DNA of 64,000 nucleotides from JACCTH01 sp036556085 (GTDB lineage: Bacteria > Actinomycetota > Acidimicrobiia > Spongiisociales > ZC4RG35): the NCBI GenBank assembly GCA_036556085.1, contig DATBKE010000123.1, forward strand, positions 1 through 64,000, written 5' to 3'. The notes below the pieces were generated by a model. It searched no databases, was not told the origin of the DNA, and saw nothing but the letters and a program-made list of their open reading frames with translations. Position 1 is the stretch's first letter, and every line of letters begins with the position of its first letter. Below, one piece after another: positions 51,390-58,551 of the stretch. Both the position numbers and the translations under genes were made by a program.

Positions 51390-53399
51390 TCAGCCCACCG
51401 CCGAAGTGATCTGACGAAGCTCGCGCTTGAGATCGTTCACCTCATCGCGCAGGCGGGCGGCGTATTCGAATCGGAGCTCCTTCGCAGCCTGATGCATCTC
51501 GTCCTCAAGAGACATGATGAGGCGGGTGAGATCATCACCCTCGAGATTGAGCGGCTCCCGCTGGGTCAATTCCCGCCGGCGGCGATCGCCCGCAGTGGGC
51601 TCGGTGGCGACGAGATCGAGGATGTCGGACACCTTCTTTCTGATGGTCTGCGGATCGATGCCGTGAGCCTCGTTGTATTCCTCCTGCAGGCGGCGACGCC
51701 GATTGGTTTCGTTGATCGCCTGCTGCATGGATCTTGTGATCTGATCGGCGTACATGATTACCTGCCCGTCGACATTGCGGGCGGCTCGTCCGATGATCTG
51801 GATAAGAGAGGTCTCCGAACGGAGGAAGCCTTCCTTATCGGCGTCGAGGATGGCCACCAACGACACCTCGGGCAAGTCGAGCCCCTCTCGCAACAGGTTG
51901 ATGCCTACCAGGACGTCGAACTCGCCGAGGCGAAGCTCGCGGAGGATCGAGATTCGCTCCAGGGTGTCGATCTCGGAGTGGAGATAGCGCGCTCGTACGC
52001 CCATCTCCAGGAGATAGTCGGTGAGGTCCTCGGCCATCTTCTTGGTAAGGGTGGTGACCAGGATTCGTTGATCGGCCAAAGCTCTGGTGCGGATTTCCTC
52101 GAGAAGGTCGTCGATCTGGCCCTTGGTAGGGCGAACCACCACCTCGGGGTCGACCAGACCGGTGGGGCGGGCGATCTGCTCCACCACCTGCGTGGAGCGG
52201 GCAAGCTCGAATTCGGAGGGAGTAGCTGACAGGAAAACCACCTGGTTGGCCTTCTCGAGCCACTCGTCAAAGCGAAGCGGGCGATTGTCCATGGCGGAAG
52301 GAAGACGAAACCCGTGCTCGACCAGCATCTGCTTGCGACTGTGATCACCCTCGTATTGCCCGCCAATCTGGGGCACAGTGACGTGAGACTCATCGATGAT
52401 CGTCAGGTAATTGTCGGGAAAGTAATCGAGCAGTGTGTACGGGGGCTCCCCTGCGCGGCGGCCATCGAGGTAGCGGGAATAGTTTTCGATCCCTGTGCAG
52501 AACCCCACCTCGCGGATCATCTCGAGGTCGTACTGGGTCCGCATTCGCAGCCGTTGCGCTTCCAGCAATTTGCCTTTGCCCTCGAGTTCGGCGAGACGGG
52601 CCGCGAGCTCTTCTTCGATTTGAAGTGTGGCTTTCAACATGCGCTCGCGTTCGGTGACATAGTGAGTGGCGGGAAAGATCACGATCTCCGAGAGATCCTC
52701 AATCACCTCTCCAGTAATCGGGTTCATGCGCAGGATCTTCTCGACCTCGTCTCCGAAATAGGAGAAGCGCACCACTGTCTCTTCGTAGGCGGGCATCACC
52801 TCGAGGGTGTCGCCCTTGACCCGGAACTTGCCTCTGATGAGGTTCACCTCGTTGCGTTCGTAACCGATGTCGACCAGGCGTCGGATGGCATCGCCCATCG
52901 GATACTGGACGTTGCGGAAGAGCCGGAGCAGCTGGCCCTCGTACTGCTCGGGGGAGCCGAGCCCGTAGATACAGGAAACCGAGGCGACAATGATCACGTC
53001 GTCGCGCACGAGCAGCGCTGAGGTCGCCGAGTGGCGGAGGCGATCGATCTCGTCGTTGACGGTGGCGTCCTTCTCGATGTAGGTGTCGGTCGAGGGGATG
53101 TACGCCTCCGGCTGGTAGTAGTCGTAATACGAAACGAAGTACTCGACGCGGTTATGGGGGAAGAACTGACGGAACTCGTTGGCCAGCTGGGCCGCCAGAG
53201 CTTTGTTGGGTGCAATGACGATCGTGGGCCGCTGCACCGCCTCGATGGTCCAGGCAATGGTGGCGGACTTGCCTGAGCCGGTGATTCCGAGGAGGGTTTG
53301 GAACCGGTCTCCACGGGTGATTCCCTCGGCCAGGGCCGCGATCGCTTTGGGCTGGTCTCCGGCCGGATCGAAATCCGAACGAACCTTGAAAGGGGGCAC
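51390..53399 (-). CDS. uvrB: Excinuclease ABC subunit B
   Basis: 669 residues, normal length. VRSDFDPAGDQPKAIAALAEGI at the start, Walker A GITGSGKS (usually GVTGSGKT), beta-hairpin YYDYYQPEAYIPSTDTYIEKD, helicase motifs IIDESHVTVPQ, LSATPSEFE and QIIGRAARNVDG, and the C-terminal UVR motif LEDEMHQAAKELRFEYAARLRDEV. Damage recognition in nucleotide excision repair. GTG 53399 is the family start; a longer frame upstream crosses GC-rich repeats and is rejected. I saw no LexA box before it. Confidence 0.95.
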   Translation of the reverse strand: MPPFKVRSDFDPAGDQPKAIAALAEGITRGDRFQTLLGITGSGKSATIAWTIEAVQRPTIVIAPNKALAAQLANEFRQFFPHNRVEYFVSYYDYYQPEAYIPSTDTYIEKDATVNDEIDRLRHSATSALLVRDDVIIVASVSCIYGLGSPEQYEGQLLRLFRNVQYPMGDAIRRLVDIGYERNEVNLIRGKFRVKGDTLEVMPAYEETVVRFSYFGDEVEKILRMNPITGEVIEDLSEIVIFPATHYVTERERMLKATLQIEEELAARLAELEGKGKLLEAQRLRMRTQYDLEMIREVGFCTGIENYSRYLDGRRAGEPPYTLLDYFPDNYLTIIDESHVTVPQIGGQYEGDHSRKQMLVEHGFRLPSAMDNRPLRFDEWLEKANQVVFLSATPSEFELARSTQVVEQIARPTGLVDPEVVVRPTKGQIDDLLEEIRTRALADQRILVTTLTKKMAEDLTDYLLEMGVRARYLHSEIDTLERISILRELRLGEFDVLVGINLLREGLDLPEVSLVAILDADKEGFLRSETSLIQIIGRAARNVDGQVIMYADQITRSMQQAINETNRRRRLQEEYNEAHGIDPQTIRKKVSDILDLVATEPTAGDRRRRELTQREPLNLEGDDLTRLIMSLEDEMHQAAKELRFEYAARLRDEVNDLKRELRQITSAVG

Positions 53400-53444
53400 G
53401 GAGGGGAGTGTAAGGAAGGGCGGTGACAAGCCTCCTCCCGTTCT

Positions 53445-53468
53445 CCCCCCAGCGAAGCGTCGGGGGGG
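53445..53468. repeat. C6/G6 hairpin between uvrB and the 54-aa ORF
   Basis: CCCCCC (53445-53450) and GGGGGG (53462-53467) can pair around AGCGAAGCGTC. It lies 20 bp past the stop of the small ORF and 46 bp before uvrB. May be a terminator or a dispersed palindromic repeat unit. Confidence 0.45.
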
Positions 53469-53487
53469 TGCCGGCGAGGGGGTGCTT

Positions 53488-53652
53488 CTAGGCCGCTCTT
53501 GCTCGATCCTTGCGCCGATGCCGATTCGATCGTCGGATGCGTTCGGGAGGCTTACTCCAGAAGCCCTCTTCGCGAATTCGGCGGCGGACAGATCGGGGAT
53601 AGCGGTGCTCGTTGATGGCGTGAGCCACCTGAGTGAAATTGTCGGCGAACAT
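53488..53652 (-). CDS. Small Arg-rich ORF (54 aa), possible gene
   Basis: ATG 53652 to TAG 53488 encodes MFADNFTQVAHAINEHRYPR followed by a strongly basic tail with many Arg. AAGGAG stands ten bases before the ATG. It lies downstream of the 19-aa peptide, past a hairpin, on the same strand. Acidic-to-basic charge layout and a clean SD favour a real gene, but there is no family match and composition could be due to GC bias. Nucleic-acid binding would be a guess. Confidence 0.4.
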   Translation of the reverse strand: MFADNFTQVAHAINEHRYPRSVRRRIREEGFWSKPPERIRRSNRHRRKDRARAA

Positions 53653-53687
53653 TTTGAAACTGCTCCTTCGGTCGCGCTCAATGGATG

Positions 53688-53705
53688 AACCCCCGGACAG
53701 GGGTT
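53688..53705. terminator. Hairpin between the 19-aa peptide and the 54-aa ORF
   Basis: AACCCC and GGGGTT pair around a six-base loop, 11 bp after the peptide stop. Its place between a short peptide and a second ORF is that of an attenuator or intercistronic terminator. No U-tract. Confidence 0.45.
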
Positions 53706-53715
53706 GTGGTTGCAG

Positions 53716-53775
53716 CTAGCCGAGGAGCATTTCCCCGGCGAAGGGCTGGGTGCCTGTGATCATCGGTCCATTCAT
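53716..53775 (-). CDS. 19-residue peptide gene with near-perfect Shine-Dalgarno
   Basis: ATG 53775 to TAG 53716 encodes MNGPMITGTQPFAGEMLLG. AAAGGAGGTG, an almost full anti-16S match, ends 7 bases before the ATG. A TTGACT-N18-TACGTT promoter stands about 45 bp upstream. The peptide is not basic or membrane-like, so a leader peptide, small regulatory peptide or RiPP precursor are all open; no modification enzyme is adjacent. Unrecognised. Confidence 0.55.
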   Translation of the reverse strand: MNGPMITGTQPFAGEMLLG

Positions 53776-53820
53776 TTGTCGGCACCTCCTTTCGTGCTCG
53801 GGGTGGTATGCGCAGGCGGC

Positions 53821-53850
53821 AACGTAGACCGATCTCGTTTGTCGAGTCAA
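53821..53850 (-). promoter_or_regulatory. Strong housekeeping-type promoter for the small peptide transcript
   Basis: Minus strand TTGACT (53850-53845), 18-bp spacer, TACGTT (53826-53821). One of the best -35/-10 matches in the window. Expected 5' leader of about 40 nt before the 19-aa ORF. Lies back to back with the ferredoxin-like gene at 53869. Confidence 0.6.
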
Positions 53851-53868
53851 GGGATTTAGATTCGACGC

Positions 53869-54297
53869 ATGGACCCGGCTGAGCGTCTCGCCTACGTTGC
53901 CTCTGCCCTGTCTCTCGGGTCGGTCGAGCGGCATTTGTTTCTCTGTGCAGAACAGAAGACTCCGAAGTGCGCTCCCTACGAAGTGACGTCCGAGGTCTGG
54001 CGATATCTCAAGGGACGGCTCAAGGAACTCGACCTTGCCTCTGCGCCGCCGCCGTGGGGCGGGAAGCCGGTCATGGAGCCCTTTCCGGTGCCACCGGGTG
54101 GGGGCCGAGTGCTGCGCACCAAAGTGGATTGCCTAAGAATCTGTGAGAGCGGCCCCATCGCCGTCGTCTACCCCGAGGGGACCTGGTATCACGGAGTCAC
54201 GGTCCCGGTGATGGAGCGCATCATCACCGAGCACCTCATCGGCGGCACGCCGGTCGAAGATCATGTCTTCGCGCGAGGGCCGCTGAACCCGCCATGA
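53869..54297 (+). CDS. Thioredoxin-like [2Fe-2S] ferredoxin domain protein
   Basis: 142 residues. Cluster cysteines appear as FLCAEQKTPKCAP (Cys-x7-Cys near residue 25) and KVDCLRICESGPIAVVYPEGTWYHGVTV (Cys-x3-Cys near residue 90), the Shethna-type thioredoxin-fold ferredoxin pattern, ending with MERIITEHLIGG. Probably an electron carrier with an unknown partner. ATG 53869; overlaps the hydrolase gene by 4 bp. Confidence 0.85.
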   Translation: MDPAERLAYVASALSLGSVERHLFLCAEQKTPKCAPYEVTSEVWRYLKGRLKELDLASAPPPWGGKPVMEPFPVPPGGGRVLRTKVDCLRICESGPIAVVYPEGTWYHGVTVPVMERIITEHLIGGTPVEDHVFARGPLNPP

Positions 54298-55205
54298 GCT
54301 GGCTGCGACGGGGCCTTTGGGCCGCCGCCCTATGGCGGCTTTTTGGACCCATCGTCCCGCTTCCCTGGCCCCGTCCCCAAAAACATCCCTGGCGGATTCC
54401 GGCGCGCACCATGTTCGCTGGTGATCGCGAGCTCTCAATCCGCGAGGTCGGGCCCGTCGATGGTTCGCCTCTGGTCTTGATACATGGCTTGGCCGGCTCG
54501 TCGATGGCCGAGTGGTACAAGGTGGCTCCGCTTCTGTCCGACCGTTTCCGGGTGCTGATGATCGACCACCGCTCTCATGGGTTGTCGATGGCGGATAAGG
54601 GCCGCTTTGAGATTGCCGATGTGGCCGATGACATCGCCGCGATTCTCGACCAGCTCGAGACCGGCCCGGTGGCCTTGGTCGGTTACTCGATGGGCGGGGC
54701 CATTGCCCAGGCATTGGCCCATCGCCACTCGGATTTGGTCAGCCGCCTGGTCCTGGTGGCAACACTGTCCCATCATCCCCGAGGATGGCGAGAGCTCCGT
54801 CAGCTGGGCGCGCTGCTCACCCGGGCCTGGGAGCGAGCCACCGGCACCGGGACGCCGGAGGTGAGGAGCGGCTACCTATTGGCCTCGGGAGCCGTGGAGA
54901 GGGAGCACGGACGGTGGCTTTGGGAGGAGACCCAACGTCGTGATCCAGACGCGGGAGCCGAGGCGAGTTGGGCGCTGCTTCGTTTTGATTCCCGGGCCTG
55001 GTTACCGACGCTGGGAGTGCCCACGCTGGTAGTCATTCCTGAACGCGACCAACTCATCCCTTCCGATTGGCAGCGGGGAATGGCGCGCCTCATCCCCCAT
55101 GCGGAAACGGTCGAGGTAGTCGGCGGGCACCACGAAATACCGTGGTCGCACGCTCGACTACTCGCCCAAAGAATCGAAAGTTTTCTGGCTGCCGAGACCG
55201 GCTAG
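54294..55205 (+). CDS. Alpha/beta hydrolase
   Basis: 303 residues. Oxyanion motif LVLIHGLAGSS, nucleophile elbow VGYSMGGAIAQALAH (Ser near residue 127), acid in VVIPERDQLIP and catalytic His in VVGGHHEIPWSH. A basic hydrophobic N-terminus (SWLRRGLWAAALWRLFGP) may associate with the membrane. Substrate unknown (esterase, lipase or haloperoxidase-like). ATG 54294. Confidence 0.88.
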   Translation: MSWLRRGLWAAALWRLFGPIVPLPWPRPQKHPWRIPARTMFAGDRELSIREVGPVDGSPLVLIHGLAGSSMAEWYKVAPLLSDRFRVLMIDHRSHGLSMADKGRFEIADVADDIAAILDQLETGPVALVGYSMGGAIAQALAHRHSDLVSRLVLVATLSHHPRGWRELRQLGALLTRAWERATGTGTPEVRSGYLLASGAVEREHGRWLWEETQRRDPDAGAEASWALLRFDSRAWLPTLGVPTLVVIPERDQLIPSDWQRGMARLIPHAETVEVVGGHHEIPWSHARLLAQRIESFLAAETG

Positions 55206-55206
55206 T

Positions 55207-55287
55207 TCAGATGGGTTCGTTAGAGAAGTAGCGCCAAGCGACAAAAGCGATCCCGGCAATCGTCAGGATCAATAGAAGCTTCTTCAT
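55207..55287 (-). CDS. 26-aa single-pass membrane peptide (DLW-39-like)
   Basis: ATG 55287 to TGA 55207 encodes MKKLLLILTIAGIAFVAWRY plus FSNEPI. It has a strong AGGAGGT Shine-Dalgarno. Layout (two Lys, one helix, short polar tail) resembles the tiny actinobacterial DLW-39 proteins, though the DLW motif is absent. Function unknown. It fills part of the 163-bp gap between 55206 and 55368. Confidence 0.55.
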   Translation of the reverse strand: MKKLLLILTIAGIAFVAWRYFSNEPI

Positions 55288-55368
55288 CCCTTACCTCCTG
55301 CATTGAGGATAGTTGTAACCGCGGGGCTGGTTTCCTGCTATCCGGATCACTTCCCGTAGGCTCGCGAA

Positions 55369-55815
55369 ATGAAACCGAGATACTTGGTGGTTTTGGCGTG
55401 GCTCCTGGCTGCCTGTGTCAGCGGAACGGGGACAACCACCCTGGGAACGTCGACCACCCAGCAGGAAATGACCACCACGACCGAGCAAACGACCACCACT
55501 GAGCAAACGACCACTGCTCCCTCGACGACCGCCGCGGTCACCACCACCGCTGCCGCTCAGAACCTCATTCGAGTAGAGGGAGGGGTGAAAGTCGAGGGGC
55601 CCGACACGATCAGTGTTGCCCAGGGAGAGGTCGTCAGCTTCCAGGTCGTAGCCGACGTCGCCGATGAGGTCCACGTCCACGGCTTCGATCTCCTCTTTGA
55701 GACGGTTCCCGGCGAGCCGGTTGTCGTCGAGTTCACGGCCGATGCCACCGGAATCTTTGAAGTCGAGTTGGAGGAAAGTCACCTCGATTTGGTGAATATC
55801 GAGGTCACGCCTTGA
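55369..55815 (+). CDS. Cupredoxin-like lipoprotein
   Basis: 148 residues. Lipobox WLLAAC (Cys 16), a long Thr/Glu/Gln/Ser linker (about 17-65), then a beta-sandwich of about 80 residues: DTISVAQGEVVSFQVVADVADEVHVHGFDLLFETVPGEPVVVEFTADATGIFEVELEESHLDLVNIEV. The HVHGFD and ELEESH segments match cupredoxin_1 domains, with His residues placed to bind copper, though Cys is absent. The gene ends 7 bp before the large membrane protein, so they probably work together. Confidence 0.75.
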   Translation: MKPRYLVVLAWLLAACVSGTGTTTLGTSTTQQEMTTTTEQTTTTEQTTTAPSTTAAVTTTAAAQNLIRVEGGVKVEGPDTISVAQGEVVSFQVVADVADEVHVHGFDLLFETVPGEPVVVEFTADATGIFEVELEESHLDLVNIEVTP

Positions 55816-55822
55816 ACTCATC

Positions 55823-57130
55823 ATGATTCGGATCCCGTTCCTGGGACACGGGATCGGGGGCCGGCTTGACCTCCCCGTCCCAGTCACCTATTTCGCGGCC
55901 GGAGCGGCAGTGGTCCTTATTGTCACCTTCGTCGCTCTAGCCGCGCTGTGGACCAAGCCACGGCTCCAGGGAGGACCGGGGGGCGAGGCACGAGGGATGC
56001 GGCCCCCGATGGCTCTGCTTCGCTGGGTCGGCCTGGCCGGATTCTTATTGGCGGTGCTCGGCGGAATCTCGGCGCTGGTGACCGGCCAGGACTCCACCGG
56101 GACCCGAAATATCGCTCCGGTGTTGCTGTGGGTCTTCTTCTGGCTCGTGGTGCCCTTTGCCTCGGTCCTGTTGGGCAATCTCTACACGGGAGTCAATCCC
56201 TGGCGCACGATTTCTCGCTGGCTCGGAATCGGCGAGCGAGAGACGGATCGCCCTCTCCAGCGGTTGGGGGTGTGGCCGGCGGCCATCGGCCTTGTGGCTT
56301 TTGCCTGGCTCGAGCTCGTCTATCCCGAAAGCGCCCTCCCGAGCACGATCGCCATCGCCGCCCTCGCCTATTCGATCTACCTCGTGGTTTTGGTGTCCCG
56401 GTTCGGGCGGGAGTCGGCCCTGGCGTCTTTCGACATCTTCACCCCCTACAACCGCCTCTTCTCGAGCATTGGACCGTGGGGGAGAAGCGAAGACGGCCGC
56501 CTGGTCAGGCGGAGATGGCTCCATGCCCTTCCGACGATCCCGGAGTGGAAGGGCTTGGCGGCCTTGCTGGTGGTGATGATCGCCACCGTTAGCTTCGACG
56601 GGCTTTCTAATACCGTCGGCTACGAAGCCGTCACCGGCAGCTTCGGGATGTCGATCGCCGGCCGGACGCTCTATCTCGTGGTGGCCTGCTTGCTCGTCGG
56701 TGTCGCCTATTACCTCGCTTGTTGGGCGGCAGCCCGCCTAGCTGGCGACGCGGAGATGACGACACGGCGCGTCGCCTCCAGATTTGCCCACACTCTGGTT
56801 CCGATCGCCTTTGCCTACAGCTTTGCTCATTACTTCACGCTCATCATCTTCGAAGGGCAGGGCATCCTGTCAGCGGCCGCCGATCCGTTTGGGTTGGGCT
56901 GGGACCTGTTCGGGGCCCGCGACTACAAGATTGACTTCTTTCTCGGAGCGATTCCCGTTTGGTACATCCAGTTGGCGACGATCATCGCCGGCCACATCGC
57001 CGGAGTGGTGCTGGCCCATGATCGCGCCCTGGCGGACTTCAAGGGGGTCGGGGCGGTTCGCTCCCAGTACGCAATGCTGGTGCTGATGGTTCTCCTGACC
57101 GGGCTCGGTCTTTTCATCCTGGCCGGTTAA
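55823..57130 (+). CDS. Polytopic membrane protein of unknown function
   Basis: 435 residues with about 10-12 hydrophobic segments. Includes TGTRNIAPVLLWVFFWLVVPFASVLLGNLYTGVNPWRTISRW, SRFGRESALASFDIFTPYNRLFSSIGPWGR, and RVASRFAHTLVPIAFAYSFAHYFTLIIFEGQ with His/Tyr pairs. Related proteins are sometimes labelled fenitrothion hydrolase, which I regard as unproven. The upstream cupredoxin-like lipoprotein hints at a metal-linked role. The stop overlaps the next convergent gene by 4 bp. Confidence 0.65.
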   Translation: MIRIPFLGHGIGGRLDLPVPVTYFAAGAAVVLIVTFVALAALWTKPRLQGGPGGEARGMRPPMALLRWVGLAGFLLAVLGGISALVTGQDSTGTRNIAPVLLWVFFWLVVPFASVLLGNLYTGVNPWRTISRWLGIGERETDRPLQRLGVWPAAIGLVAFAWLELVYPESALPSTIAIAALAYSIYLVVLVSRFGRESALASFDIFTPYNRLFSSIGPWGRSEDGRLVRRRWLHALPTIPEWKGLAALLVVMIATVSFDGLSNTVGYEAVTGSFGMSIAGRTLYLVVACLLVGVAYYLACWAAARLAGDAEMTTRRVASRFAHTLVPIAFAYSFAHYFTLIIFEGQGILSAAADPFGLGWDLFGARDYKIDFFLGAIPVWYIQLATIIAGHIAGVVLAHDRALADFKGVGAVRSQYAMLVLMVLLTGLGLFILAG

Positions 57131-57807
57131 GAGCGAGCTTTCCGAACCCAGGGAAGAGTTCCGTTGTAGCGGATGTTGCGGAAATTCTTCCAGAGGCGCT
57201 TGCGATCGACGCAGACGATCGAGCTATCGACCGGAGCGCTCGATCCGAGATAATCGGCCAGCGAGCGCAGGGTGTGCTCCCACATCTTGTTTTCGGCTCG
57301 ACTGCCGAAGGCCATCATCCCGGCTTCGTAGAGGGGATCGTTTGTGCGGATAAGAAGCTGGACCTGGGCGATGGTTCCCGCCGCCTCGTCCTCGTAGGCA
57401 CTGAAGGTGATGAAGCCCGCGAACGGATGGCCCTCCGGCGTCATGTAGCTGAAGGAGGTGTCATCCGAGTAGAGCACCAGGACCCCCGTCGAGAGCGGCA
57501 CCGGTCCCTGATTCGACTTGATCAAGCCCACCTCGCCCGGCTTGATCCCCGTCACCGGCGCGTAGAACCGTGAGTTGGATGGCCAGAACCTTCCATATTC
57601 GGCTTTCCAGGTGGCGATGATTTGCTCGGGCGTCTTGTTCGGAATCGCCACCTTGTAGGTCTTCTGCCATAACTGGCCAAATCCCTGCTGGGGGCCGGTC
57701 AGGCGGCGGCCCTGGACGCGCCCGGTATTGAAGTCCGCGGGCGAGTCGCCGATCTCGAGATGCTGGCGAGGTGGCGACCAGTTGGCGTCGTCTTTGCGTT
57801 GATCCAT
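57127..57807 (-). CDS. Conserved hypothetical protein
   Basis: 226 residues, soluble, no signal peptide. Motifs seen: YKVAIPNKTPEQIIATWKAEYGRFWP, GIKPGEVGLIKSNQGPVPLSTGVLVLYSDDTSFSYMTPEGHPFAGFITFSAYED. The compact beta-rich core with an N-terminal helix suggests a START/SRPBCC-like pocket, but this is weak. Function unknown. ATG 57807, 11 bp after the stress-module STAS stop. Confidence 0.6.
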   Translation of the reverse strand: MDQRKDDANWSPPRQHLEIGDSPADFNTGRVQGRRLTGPQQGFGQLWQKTYKVAIPNKTPEQIIATWKAEYGRFWPSNSRFYAPVTGIKPGEVGLIKSNQGPVPLSTGVLVLYSDDTSFSYMTPEGHPFAGFITFSAYEDEAAGTIAQVQLLIRTNDPLYEAGMMAFGSRAENKMWEHTLRSLADYLGSSAPVDSSIVCVDRKRLWKNFRNIRYNGTLPWVRKARS

Positions 57808-57818
57808 AGCTTTCTTCC

Positions 57819-58169
57819 TCAGGTCGTAGCGAGGGCTGAAGCCTCGTTGTCGTAAATTCCGATCGCCTCATCGAGGCGAGTGAGGGAAAAGATCTCCCGG
57901 TAGTGGTCGCTCAACCCGTAGGCCCCGAGGGACTGGCCCTTGCGTTGAGCGCGGATCAGAGTGGTGACGAGAAGCCCGATCCCCCCTGAATTCATGTAGT
58001 CGAGCTTCTCGAAATTGAGAAGCACCGACTTAACCCCGGGCCGATCGGCGTCCTCGTAGGCCTCGGTCAGCACTCCCTCTCCGAAGGCCGTCAATTCTCC
58101 GGCGATGTCGATCACCCGGACTGTTTCCTTCGGTGCCCTGACCGACATCGCGATCCTTGACTCTGGCAT
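57819..58169 (-). CDS. STAS-domain anti-sigma antagonist-like protein
   Basis: 116 residues: RVIDIAGELTAFGEGVLTEAYEDAD, VLLNFEKLDYMNSGGIGLLVTTLIRAQRKGQSLGAYGLSDHYREIFSLTRLDEAIGIYDNEASAL. The Ser sits in MNSGGIG, the same loop position as the phospho-Ser of RsbV. Part of a second partner-switching module with the genes at 58197 and 58552. ATG 58169. Confidence 0.88.
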   Translation of the reverse strand: MPESRIAMSVRAPKETVRVIDIAGELTAFGEGVLTEAYEDADRPGVKSVLLNFEKLDYMNSGGIGLLVTTLIRAQRKGQSLGAYGLSDHYREIFSLTRLDEAIGIYDNEASALATT

Positions 58170-58196
58170 TTGGTTGGTTCCTCCTCACCTGGGGCG

Positions 58197-58550
58197 CTAG
58201 CTGACTGCGAGCGCCTGCGGTTCCGTTTCGTAAAGCGTCATGAAGTCGGCCAATCGTGTGATCTGAAAGATCTCCTGGTAATGCGGGCTCAATCCCCAAG
58301 CTCGCAACGATCGACCCTCCGCCCGCGCCTTGGCCAACAAGGTGACGATGACCGCTATTCCGGTTGAATTGATGTAGTCGACGTCGCGGAAGCTCAAGAC
58401 CACCGGGCTTCCCTGGTCCCGACCGGCGACGGCCTCCTGATACGCGGCGGTGAGTGGATCGCCGGCGTTGCGGTCAATGTCGCCGACGAGATCGATCACC
58501 GACCCCCCGTCCTCTTGCCGGACCGTCGCCGAGAATGGTGTTCCTGGCAT
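58197..58550 (-). CDS. STAS-domain anti-sigma antagonist-like protein
   Basis: 117 residues, parallel to its neighbour: SVIDLVGDIDRNAGDPLTAAYQEAV, VLSFRDVDYINSTGIAVIVTLLAKARAEGRSLRAWGLSPHYQEIFQITRLADFMTLYETEPQAL. Phospho-acceptor Ser in INSTGIA. The two STAS genes look like a tandem duplication. ATG 58550, 1 bp after the SpoIIE gene. Confidence 0.88.
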   Translation of the reverse strand: MPGTPFSATVRQEDGGSVIDLVGDIDRNAGDPLTAAYQEAVAGRDQGSPVVLSFRDVDYINSTGIAVIVTLLAKARAEGRSLRAWGLSPHYQEIFQITRLADFMTLYETEPQALAVS

Positions 58551-58551
58551 C

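Noticed and set aside
51390..53681. 763-aa version of UvrB
   Set aside because: The added N-terminus is low-complexity and crosses hairpins and the small ORF; the family begins at the GTG at 53399.
55440..55560. Thr-rich repeat as a mobile or satellite element
   Set aside because: It encodes the linker of a lipoprotein, a common actinobacterial composition.
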